Shown: in pieces, positions 1-6,930 of the stretch
Numbering within the stretch: position 1 is the first letter of the stretch
How the letters are laid out: the number at the start of each line of letters is the position of its first letter
Origin: CALZFJ01 sp051878575
GTDB lineage: Bacteria > Bacteroidota > Bacteroidia > Bacteroidales > Muribaculaceae
Direction: 5' to 3'
DNA: 13,904 nt
NCBI GenBank assembly: GCA_051878575.1
Contig: JBJEKJ010000029.1
Coordinates: 1-13,904, forward strand
Position numbers and translations under genes: made by a program
Notes under the pieces: model-generated
Told to the model about the DNA's origin: nothing
The model's input: only the letters and a program-made list of their open reading frames with translations
Databases searched by the model: none

Positions 1-136
1 ACAATTCTGCCATCTGGCTTTGTGTAAGCCACACGGTATCTTTCTCCAACTTCACCTCAAGCCGGGTATTGCCATCTTCCGTCGTATAGAGTACCATTGA
101 CGAGCCGTTATTCGCTAAAATTCTATTCTCTTTCAC
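1..136 (-). CDS. RhuM-family protein, N-terminal fragment (cut by window edge)
   Basis: Only the first 45 codons lie in the window and the rest continues beyond position 1. I read from a GTG at 136; an in-frame ATG at 97 is the alternative start. After about 14 residues the protein reads MVLYTTEDGNTRLEV, then DTVWLTQSQMAEL. The 'TVWLTQ.QMAEL' segment is the characteristic N-terminal stretch of virulence RhuM-family proteins, small proteins with an N-terminal DNA-binding-like region. They are common in Bacteroidetes, often near restriction or Fic genes; their exact role is not established. The GTG overlaps the stop of the preceding WYL-like fragment (GTGA, 133-136), suggesting the two were once translationally coupled. 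It is on the same strand as the PUL but unrelated to it in function. Family call fairly sure; start codon uncertain. Confidence 0.7.
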   Translation of the reverse strand, partial: MKENRILANNGSSMVLYTTEDGNTRLEVKLEKDTVWLTQSQMAEL

Positions 137-306
137 GCCTGTTCTTCCTTATTGTATTTATTCCACATTCTTTTTATCTTCCCTGCTATCTCCTTGCGAA
201 GCCAAAGTGGTTCAAGCACTTCCATGTCCTCTCCGTTCCATAAAATGAAGAAATGCCGTAACCGCTTTCCGATAGAGAAATCCGAGTTATTTTCACTCCA
301 ATGCGC
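133..306 (-). pseudogene. 3' remnant of a WYL-domain transcriptional regulator
   Basis: An open frame of 57 codons runs from just after an in-frame TGA (309-307) to a TGA at 135-133. It has no convincing start of its own; the first in-frame ATG comes only at about codon 28. The translation contains the segments DFSIGKRLRHFFILWNG and MEVLEPLWLRKEIAGKIKRM. The pattern 'hydrophobic strand, EVLEP.WLR.EI...I..M' is how WYL-domain regulators typically end. These sense ligands or nucleic acids and often control defence or stress genes. The DNA-binding HTH and the core WYL motif are absent because the region upstream is the 3' end of the EEP gene (stop at 328-326). I read it as a truncated regulator left at a rearrangement boundary. 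A short intact coupled leader of the RhuM gene is possible but less likely. Confidence 0.55.
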
Positions 307-325
307 TCACCAAGTTGTTATTGGG

Positions 326-1981
326 TCAGAAGGTGAGGAGGAGGGTGGAGACGACGGGGCGATGGTCGGAGAGGCGGGTGTCAAGGACTTCGGTGGAGAG
401 AAGTTTGAGCCTCGACGCGGGATAGCCTAAGATGTAGTCGATTTTTGCCGCCGGAGCATGGGCAGGGAATGTAGGATTCCCGTCGGTGAGATTCAGCATC
501 GATTTCGACATAATTTCTATTGCTTCAGTGCCCGGCTTGGTATTGAAATCACCGGCAACGAGCGACGGAACCGTGCCCGCTGCCACCTTGTCCATGACAA
601 ACTCGGCCTGCACCGCGCGCGCGTCGTCCGACTTGTGGTCGAGGTGCGTGCACGAGAATTTCATCGTGCGCCCGCCACTTAGCAGGAATGTGCCCTCAAG
701 CAGCACACGAGGCTCGGTAGCGGCAGGATTTGGCAGATTGTGGGTGATCATCGACACGCACGGGTACTTAGAGAGTATTGCGATGCCATAGTATCCCCCT
801 GCGAAGTCGATCGTTCGGCCAAAGTAGCCGAACATTCCACACTTCTCGGCCATAATGGCTATGGTGTGCTTTCGCCGCACGCTGTCGGGCACAGTGAGGC
901 GGCAAGTGTTGATGTCAACCTCCTGAAGCGCCACAAAATCGGGATTCTCCTCCCTTATGCGCTCGGCAAGCCGCTCTGCCGATGCCAGTTGGCTGAACCT
1001 AAGGTTATAGGTCATCACTCGCAGGCACTCCTCGTCGCTTTCCGGCCCGGCAAGACGATGGCGGAAAAGAGTCCGACGGCCGTCGACGTAGCCCCGGTAG
1101 GCAAACTCGCAATGATTGTCGGTCACCGGTTCCACAAACCACGAATACACGCCCCTCCACTGCGAGGAGTCGCCCTTTGCCACCGTGGCATCGCCCATGA
1201 GCTTGTGATACGACTTTCCCCACGAGTTGCCAATGAAAGCCACATCACCTGATTTCACGGCATGACGGTCGCCAAGTCCGTCGGCACACATATATGCCGC
1301 CTGATAGCACACGTCAGAACGCTCTATAAAGGTGTCGAACGTCGGTGCCGACGCTTTCGTAAACCTGTCGACCTCAGCCACCGGAGTCCATTTCCCGTAG
1401 GCTCCGCCGGGTGTGAGAATCATTTTCTCGCCTACCATCATCGACTGCATTCCATAGTAGCGCTCCACCACCATAGGCTCGGTATTCTCAAATTGATGCC
1501 TTGCCTCCACATAGATGCTGTTGCCCTGCACGGTGTAGCGCACCCGCTCAATGGCAAAAGTGGCCGAAGGCTCGGCAGGATCGAGCAGGCGATTTGTCAC
1601 CGTAATCACTGCGACGCCCGCCGTCAGCACAGTGTCGCCATCGATTCTTCGGCCATCGGCCTCAATGTCGACCGCCAGCGTCGATGCCGACGGCGTCACG
1701 CCATCGGGCAGCAGATGATTGCCACCGGTCCAACCACGACCTTTTATCAAAAACGGACCTATATTGTCGCTTGTCGCCTCATTGACGGTAACGCCATCCA
1801 CAGCCACACGGCTGAAAGTGTAGAGCCTATTGGCCATGCAGTGGGCAAACACAATGTCCAACCTGTGCCCGTCGCCTGTGTCGCCGCAAATACTTAGCGT
1901 GTCGCCACGGCTCACGAGCTGCGCGGCGCCTGCCGACAACGGCATCGCCACAAGAGCCACGATAATTGATAAAAGCCTCAT
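326..1981 (-). CDS. Secreted two-domain protein: unknown N-terminal domain fused to EEP-family phosphatase/phosphodiesterase
   Basis: 551 residues. Residues 1-20 form a signal peptide (AGAA before Q21) with no lipobox cysteine. Residues ~21-315 form a domain I do not recognise, probably beta-rich, with a 'SDNIGPF' motif at 71-77 and 'GWTGGNH' at 83-89. Residues ~319-551 are a complete endonuclease/exonuclease/phosphatase fold. Its expected active-site residues are all present: N326 (MTYN), E354 (LQEVD), H446 (CTHLDH), D478 and N480 (GDFNT), D515 (KIDYIL), D539-H540 (SDHRP). EEP enzymes hydrolyse phosphoester bonds with a divalent metal; members act on nucleic acids, inositol phosphates or sphingomyelin, so the substrate cannot be read from the motifs. 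As the last gene of the PUL, it more plausibly works outside the cytoplasm on a phosphorylated glycan or glycolipid than on DNA (inference). An AAAGGAT element sits 12 nt before the ATG, and 20 nt separate it from the preceding gene. Confidence 0.85.
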   Translation of the reverse strand: MRLLSIIVALVAMPLSAGAAQLVSRGDTLSICGDTGDGHRLDIVFAHCMANRLYTFSRVAVDGVTVNEATSDNIGPFLIKGRGWTGGNHLLPDGVTPSASTLAVDIEADGRRIDGDTVLTAGVAVITVTNRLLDPAEPSATFAIERVRYTVQGNSIYVEARHQFENTEPMVVERYYGMQSMMVGEKMILTPGGAYGKWTPVAEVDRFTKASAPTFDTFIERSDVCYQAAYMCADGLGDRHAVKSGDVAFIGNSWGKSYHKLMGDATVAKGDSSQWRGVYSWFVEPVTDNHCEFAYRGYVDGRRTLFRHRLAGPESDEECLRVMTYNLRFSQLASAERLAERIREENPDFVALQEVDINTCRLTVPDSVRRKHTIAIMAEKCGMFGYFGRTIDFAGGYYGIAILSKYPCVSMITHNLPNPAATEPRVLLEGTFLLSGGRTMKFSCTHLDHKSDDARAVQAEFVMDKVAAGTVPSLVAGDFNTKPGTEAIEIMSKSMLNLTDGNPTFPAHAPAAKIDYILGYPASRLKLLSTEVLDTRLSDHRPVVSTLLLTF

Positions 1982-2001
1982 AACAAATTAATATCCTTTT
2001 A

Positions 2002-3090
2002 TTATTTCAACGGAACCAACGCCGGATTCTTGCGCCGCTCGACAATAAAACCCGCCAAGCGGTCCATTATGGCCTGATTCTCGGGACAAGGCTTCTCAAC
2101 CATGTCGATAAACGACTTGCTGCCGGTGTAGTAGGCAATAGCCGACGTGCTGAACACGTGATGGCGCACAAAGGCGTCGATATAGGCCGTCATGCGGTCG
2201 TATGACGAGTCGTCGGTGTTGTAGAGAGCCTTGCTGTCGCACTCAAACTCCATCGCCATGCCATAGTTCAGCGCCACGTCCACGGCCTCGTCGAGACGCG
2301 AGTCGGGGATATTCTTCTTGAAGAAATGATTCGGCTGATGATACACGATATCGAATCCAAGCTCCTGCCAACGGTCGTAGCCGCGTGCGCGGAAATAAGG
2401 AATCCACACAAACTCAAGATTCTTGGCATGAACAAGCGGCGACACATATTTAGGAAGCTCCTTTGTGTGGCACACGTCCTCATCCACCCAATAAAGTCCG
2501 GTGAGCTCAAGGTTCTTGTAACCTTGCTTGTGGAATCTCGACACTATTTTGTCGATATACCATCCCACCGCCGCTGCCTGATCCTCATATTTTGAGAAGT
2601 CGAGCGCCTTTCCATCCAGCTTGCCCCACTCCTTGTGCCCGGGTATCGGCGTGAGCAGCGTCAGTACCACCTTGTGCTTGAATCCCGGGTCGCCAATCTC
2701 GGCCTTATACTTGTCGATACACTTGTCGAGGGCATCGAGCGACTTTCCACGCTCAAAGAGGCGGTCGAGATACCACTCCCAAATCTCCTTCGTAGCATTC
2801 TTCTTGCCCCACACAGGCACAAACACGTTGCCGCTGCCATCGTCGAAGTCAAGAAATAGGAATCCGTCGAAAAGCCACTCCTTCTTGCCATTGGCAAAGG
2901 TGTGAACCACGTATGGCGTCAATTGGTCGACTGTCCAGTCGATGCGCGTCTTCCCACCCTGATAAATCAGAGCGAGATCGCGGATTTGATTCACTGCAAA
3001 GTGCTTGTCCCTGCACATCTGCGCATAGCTTTCAAACGAAGAAAAAGCCACGCAAAGCAATATTGATACAATTGCAAATAATTTCTTCAT
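2002..3090 (-). CDS. DUF4855 protein (predicted secreted TIM-barrel glycosidase), copy without C-terminal tail
   Basis: 362 residues from the ATG at 3090, which begins a clear signal peptide (MKKLFAIVSILLC...SYAQ). An in-frame GTG at 3141 would add 17 residues ahead of that peptide and is unlikely to be the start. The protein matches the DUF4855 family of Bacteroidetes and Firmicutes, whose activity I do not know. Diagnostic segments are ALIYQGG (40-46), LTPYVVHT (57-64), GDPGFKHKVV (133-142), LYWVDE (199-204), VWIPYF (228-233), HQPNHFF (251-257) and MEFECD (280-285). E204 after a predicted barrel strand and E281/E283 later are conserved in the neighbouring paralogue, and are the obvious candidates for the acid/base and nucleophile pair of a retaining glycosidase (inference). 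It lies 64 nt after its paralogue. Unlike that copy, it stops soon after the catalytic domain (ending PALVPLK). Confidence 0.82.
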   Translation of the reverse strand: MKKLFAIVSILLCVAFSSFESYAQMCRDKHFAVNQIRDLALIYQGGKTRIDWTVDQLTPYVVHTFANGKKEWLFDGFLFLDFDDGSGNVFVPVWGKKNATKEIWEWYLDRLFERGKSLDALDKCIDKYKAEIGDPGFKHKVVLTLLTPIPGHKEWGKLDGKALDFSKYEDQAAAVGWYIDKIVSRFHKQGYKNLELTGLYWVDEDVCHTKELPKYVSPLVHAKNLEFVWIPYFRARGYDRWQELGFDIVYHQPNHFFKKNIPDSRLDEAVDVALNYGMAMEFECDSKALYNTDDSSYDRMTAYIDAFVRHHVFSTSAIAYYTGSKSFIDMVEKPCPENQAIMDRLAGFIVERRKNPALVPLK

Positions 3091-3154
3091 ATTCTTTATC
3101 TTGTTTTTCGTAATTATTTTCTTAAAAAAACGATAATTCACTCAGCTTGGCACA

Positions 3155-4438
3155 TCAGCGCACAAAGAGTTTTTGCGAACAGCCGTTATGGTCGGTAGCG
3201 ATATACATGCCTTTCACACACGAGAGCAATCCGCTACCGCTGAATACCCTACGACCGTCGATGCCATAGAAATCCACTATTCCGGCGTCCTCGGGCACAT
3301 ACACTTCACCCTCGCCGGCAATCGCTATCGGCAACCGACCGCCGCCACCCGACGTCACATCGTCCACGCCACCGGTCATAGCCTTGTGCCGCTCCTCAAT
3401 GTGCTTTGCAATGCGGTCGAGAATCAAGGTATTCTCGATATGCGACGACTGATACATCTGCAAAATCGCCTTAGTGCCCGAATAATAGGCAATTGACGAT
3501 TCAGCAAACACGCCATTGCTCTCAAAACGGTCGATGTAAGTTTCCAGACGCGAATACTTGGAGTTGACATTCTCATAGAGCACATCAGCGTCCCACTCCA
3601 TCTCAAGGCCCATGCCGTTCTTCTTGGCAAAGCGCGCGGCATCGTTGATGCGGTTGTCGAGAATGCTGTTGTTGAAAAAGTGGTTAGGCTGCTGATAGGC
3701 ATAGTCGAAACCGAGCTCCTTCCAACGCTCCGCACCCACGGAGGTCCAATAGGGAATCCAATAGAACTTCAGCCCATGCTCATGCACGATATCGGCAACG
3801 TATGTGCACAGATCGCCGGCTTTTGCCACCGTCTCGTCGAGCCAGTAGATGCCCACGAGCTCGATATTCTTGAAATCGGCAGCCCTGAATCGCTCCACAA
3901 TTTGGCCGATATACCATTTTGCAGCAAGCAGCTGGTGGCTGCGAATCATGAAATTCATCTTCTGGCCGTCGATTTCGCCCCAATTCGTCTGATTCTCGCA
4001 AGGCACGGCAGTGGAAATCACCACCTTGTGCTTGAATCCGGGGTCGCCAAGCTCAGCCTTCTTCTTGCCGATAAGTGCGTCGAGCGCATGGAGCGCCTTG
4101 CCCTCGGCAAAGGTGCGGTCGAGCAGCCATTCCCACTCGGTGCGCGTGGCAGGTCCTTTGCCATAGGAATTGGCGAAGCCGAGTCCGCCGGGGCGTTGCG
4201 TTTCAAATTCAAGGAACAGAAATGCATCGAAAAACCACGCCGTGCGCCCGTCGGCGTAGGTGTGGACCACGTATGGCGTCAGCTCCTCCTCGGTCCAGTC
4301 GGGACGGTGCGTTCCACCTTGATAAATCAGCGCAATATCGCTCACCTCTCCCTTGAGATACTCGCCGGCCGAGGCAGTAAAAGCCGAGACCGACGCAAAA
4401 AATATGCCCAATGCAAATGCTATTTTTCTCATAAACAT
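3155..4438 (-). CDS. DUF4855 protein with C-terminal sorting-like tail
   Basis: 427 residues and a paralogue of the next gene. It shares ALIYQGG (36-42), LTPYVVHT (53-60), GDPGFKHKVV (131-140), IYWLDE (197-202), YWIPYW (226-231), QQPNHFF (249-255) and LEMEWD (278-283). The signal peptide spans residues 1-24 (...FTASA before GEY), with no lipobox. E202 and E279/E281 align with the glutamates of the paralogue and are candidate catalytic residues. After a Gly-rich linker (~356-368) a compact tail follows (371-427). Its 'VDFYGIDGRRVF...GMYIA' pattern and basic end resemble type A sorting domains of the Bacteroidetes type IX secretion system. The start lies one base after the GH3 stop (TGA, C, ATG), so the two are very probably translated together; an ATG two codons later is equally possible. 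Family known, reaction unknown. Confidence 0.82.
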   Translation of the reverse strand: MFMRKIAFALGIFFASVSAFTASAGEYLKGEVSDIALIYQGGTHRPDWTEEELTPYVVHTYADGRTAWFFDAFLFLEFETQRPGGLGFANSYGKGPATRTEWEWLLDRTFAEGKALHALDALIGKKKAELGDPGFKHKVVISTAVPCENQTNWGEIDGQKMNFMIRSHQLLAAKWYIGQIVERFRAADFKNIELVGIYWLDETVAKAGDLCTYVADIVHEHGLKFYWIPYWTSVGAERWKELGFDYAYQQPNHFFNNSILDNRINDAARFAKKNGMGLEMEWDADVLYENVNSKYSRLETYIDRFESNGVFAESSIAYYSGTKAILQMYQSSHIENTLILDRIAKHIEERHKAMTGGVDDVTSGGGGRLPIAIAGEGEVYVPEDAGIVDFYGIDGRRVFSGSGLLSCVKGMYIATDHNGCSQKLFVR

Positions 4439-4439
4439 G

Positions 4440-6809
4440 TCACTTTATTAAATCTTGATTAATTTTCAGCTCATTTACCGGAGCCACCGGCGCAAGTATG
4501 TTTTTCACGCGCCATGTGCGCTCCTTCTTAAGCACGAATGTCTTTTCGGCTACGATTTTCTCAACCGAGGCTCCGAAAAACGCCTTATACTCACCCTTCT
4601 CGGCTATCAATCGCGAGTTGGCGCCATCAAACGAGGCAAGAGCGTAATCATCGATCTCGATGCTCACCCGCTCGCTCTCGCCGGGTCTCAGCAGGCGCGT
4701 CTTGGCAAATCCGCGCAACTCGGCGCGAGGTTTCTCCATTGTGGCGGCTGGCGCCGACACATAGAGCTGAGCCACCTCCTTGCCGCCTCGGCTGCCGGTG
4801 TTGGTTATGGTGACGCTCACCGTGGTGCGCGAGCCCTTGCGGCTCACTTCCATATCGGAGTACCCGAAGGATGTGTAGCTCAATCCATAGCCGAATGGGA
4901 ACGCCACCCTGCACCTTGCGGTGTTGAAATAGCGGTAACCCACCCAAATACCCTCCTCATAGTCGGTATAGTCGAAATTCCGTCCCTCGGTCTGCCCGAC
5001 AAAAGGATAGTTGCGCGACGAAGGGATGTCGGCGTAAGCCACCGGAAACGTCATCGGCAGGCGTCCCGATGGATTCACCCTGCCACCCAGCACATCGGCC
5101 ACGGCATTGCCGCACTCCTGTCCGGGGAACCATGCCATCAGCAAGGCATCGGGCTTCGATGCCCACGAGGCCACCTCCATCATTCCACACACGTTCATCA
5201 CCACCACTACCTTCTTCCCCGCTTTGTGGAATGCGCCGCACACGGCATCAATCATGGCGTGCTCATCGGCAGTGAGGTTGAAATCATCATCAAGACGGCG
5301 GTCGGAAGTCTCGCCCGAGCTGCGGCCTATCACCACCACGGCCACATCGGCACTTGCGGCGGCTTTCTCCACAAGGTGCATTCCGTGCGAGAGATCCATC
5401 TCGGGCAGCGCCGTGCGATGATAGGAAATTTTCTGCCAGTCGGGGCACTCGGGATATTTGTCGAGCAAGTCCGAAGCAAATGCCGAGTATTTATCATAGA
5501 CACGCCACAAATCGTCGTCGAGCGCAAAGCCCGCATTGCGCAGCCCCACCGAGATGTCGACCACGTATGGTTTATTGACATTCGACGAGCCAGTGCCGCC
5601 GGCAATCGACTTATAGGCCGTAGCTCCAAAGAGTGCCACTTTGCATCCCTCGGCGAGCGGCAGGGTGCCGTCATTTCTCAGCAGCACCATGCTCTCACCC
5701 GCCGCCTCGCGCGAGAGAGCCACATTGTGCTCCACATCGGGGGCCGACGGTTGCCATCCCTGCGCCGTAACCGACTTTGCCACCACGCCGAGCACATCGC
5801 GCACGCAAGCGTCGAGAACGCTCATCGACACCTTGCCACACTTCACGGCTGCCACAATTTCGTCCACAATATCCTCGGCGCCAGGCATTATCAGGGCCGA
5901 GCGGGCGTTAAGCAGGTCGTGAGTGGGACGGCGCACCGTCCAGTCGGTGAGCACAAGCCCGTCAAATCCCCACTCCCCGCGCAGAAGCTCTATCATCAGT
6001 TCCTTGTTAGTCTGGGTGAACTCACCCGCAATTCTATTGTAGGAGCCCATCACCGTCCACGGCTTAGCCTCCTTCACTGCAATCTCGAAGGCACGCAGGT
6101 AAATCTCGCGCAGCGTGCGCTGCGACATCCGTGCATCGTTGTATTTCTTGCCGGTCTGCTGATTATTTGCCACAAAGTGCTTCAGACTTGTGCCAATGCC
6201 CACCGACTGTATGCCATCAATATAGGCCGCCGCCAACTTACCTGTCAGCAACGGGTCCTCGGAATAGTACTCGAAATTGCGTCCGCAAAGCGGATTTCGC
6301 ATTATATTGATGCCGGGAGCCAAAATCACGTCGACACCATAGGCACGGGCCTCGTCGCCCATGGCCACCCCGTAACGTCGGGCCATATCCACATTCCACG
6401 TGGCGGCAAGCGCCGTGGTGGAAGGGAAGCATGTGCAGAACGTCCTGCGGCTGTCGGCTGCCACAGAGGCGGCATCGGCCGTAGTCACAGGTATTCCATT
6501 CTTGTCGTAGACGGTAGTCACCCGCTGCGAAGGCACCGGATTGATACGCACGCCCACAGGACCGTCGGCGAGATTTATCGACGGAATGCCGAGCGACGGC
6601 ACCTCATAGGTCCATCCTGCCGCTCCGGCCACCTCGTGGCTTATTCCACTATCAAATGCCGCCGAGCCCACGAGCAATCGGGCCTTCTGCTCAATAGTGA
6701 GCCTGCCAATCACCTTATCCAAATCCCTCACGGTAATCACCGGCTGATTGTCGGCCAAAGCCACGACTGCACACAGTGCCATTACCGAAGCTACAAGAAT
6801 CTTGCGCAT
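4440..6809 (-). CDS. Glycoside hydrolase family 3 (beta-glucosidase/xylosidase type)
   Basis: 789 residues, full length for a three-domain GH3 enzyme. Signal peptide 1-19 (...VVALA before D20); C13 is not in a lipobox context, so a periplasmic soluble enzyme is expected. The N-terminal (beta/alpha)8 domain (~25-340) carries SLKHFVANNQQ (208-218) and GLVLTDW (284-290), with D289 as the catalytic nucleophile. The second alpha/beta domain (~365-600) has GTGSSNVN (405-412) and GRSSGETSDR (495-504), where E500 is the likely acid/base. A fibronectin III-like domain ends the protein (~660-755), followed by a short extension rich in Lys and Val. GH3 enzymes remove terminal beta-linked glucose, xylose or related sugars from oligosaccharides, with retention. 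The precise sugar cannot be called. It is preceded by a strong AGGAG ribosome site and by a terminator hairpin only 38 nt upstream. It lies one base from the DUF4855 gene. Confidence 0.95.
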   Translation of the reverse strand: MRKILVASVMALCAVVALADNQPVITVRDLDKVIGRLTIEQKARLLVGSAAFDSGISHEVAGAAGWTYEVPSLGIPSINLADGPVGVRINPVPSQRVTTVYDKNGIPVTTADAASVAADSRRTFCTCFPSTTALAATWNVDMARRYGVAMGDEARAYGVDVILAPGINIMRNPLCGRNFEYYSEDPLLTGKLAAAYIDGIQSVGIGTSLKHFVANNQQTGKKYNDARMSQRTLREIYLRAFEIAVKEAKPWTVMGSYNRIAGEFTQTNKELMIELLRGEWGFDGLVLTDWTVRRPTHDLLNARSALIMPGAEDIVDEIVAAVKCGKVSMSVLDACVRDVLGVVAKSVTAQGWQPSAPDVEHNVALSREAAGESMVLLRNDGTLPLAEGCKVALFGATAYKSIAGGTGSSNVNKPYVVDISVGLRNAGFALDDDLWRVYDKYSAFASDLLDKYPECPDWQKISYHRTALPEMDLSHGMHLVEKAAASADVAVVVIGRSSGETSDRRLDDDFNLTADEHAMIDAVCGAFHKAGKKVVVVMNVCGMMEVASWASKPDALLMAWFPGQECGNAVADVLGGRVNPSGRLPMTFPVAYADIPSSRNYPFVGQTEGRNFDYTDYEEGIWVGYRYFNTARCRVAFPFGYGLSYTSFGYSDMEVSRKGSRTTVSVTITNTGSRGGKEVAQLYVSAPAATMEKPRAELRGFAKTRLLRPGESERVSIEIDDYALASFDGANSRLIAEKGEYKAFFGASVEKIVAEKTFVLKKERTWRVKNILAPVAPVNELKINQDLIK

Positions 6810-6820
6810 TATTGTATTTT

Positions 6821-6825
6821 CTCCT
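6821..6825 (-). promoter_or_regulatory. Shine-Dalgarno sequence of the GH3 gene
   Basis: On the minus strand AGGAG lies 11 nt before the GH3 ATG (6809). Most genes here have plain AT-rich leaders, as is usual in Bacteroidetes, so this canonical site is unusual. It supports the chosen start. It is close enough to the upstream hairpin that ribosome loading and hairpin folding could influence one another. Confidence 0.6.
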
Positions 6826-6847
6826 ATAATTCGATGAAATTAAAAGC

Positions 6848-6895
6848 AAAAAATCCCTAAGGCACCGGTGGATACGCCACTCGGTATCCTTAGGG
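6848..6895 (-). terminator. Intrinsic terminator between the propeller-like gene and GH3
   Basis: In the transcribed (minus) direction an 8-bp perfect stem, CCCTAAGG with CCTTAGGG (6895-6888 and 6862-6855), encloses ACCG/CGGT and GTGG/CCAC pairs around a CGTAT loop. It is followed by A and six Ts (6853-6848). It starts 35 nt after the stop of the upstream gene and ends 38 nt before the GH3 start. Stem strength and T tract fit a Rho-independent terminator. I see no good Bacteroidetes promoter (TTTG / TAnnTTTG) between it and GH3, so it is probably leaky and sets the ratio of upstream to downstream transcript. Confidence 0.75.
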
Positions 6896-6930
6896 AAGCA
6901 ATTATTACAAACACCTATTGAAAAACCTCG

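Noticed and set aside
310..324. Short CCAA/TTGG inverted repeat after the EEP stop as a PUL terminator
   Set aside because: Only a 4-bp stem with a 7-nt loop and no T tract; too weak to support termination.
3091..3141. GTG start at 3141 for the tail-less DUF4855 gene
   Set aside because: It would put 17 basic residues ahead of a textbook signal peptide; the ATG at 3090 places that peptide at the N-terminus.
4455..6860. An 801-codon open frame on the plus strand, opposite the GH3 gene
   Set aside because: It mirrors the GH3 codons, is His/Arg-rich with no recognisable motif, and GH3 is complete with catalytic residues; it is an antisense shadow of GC-rich coding DNA.
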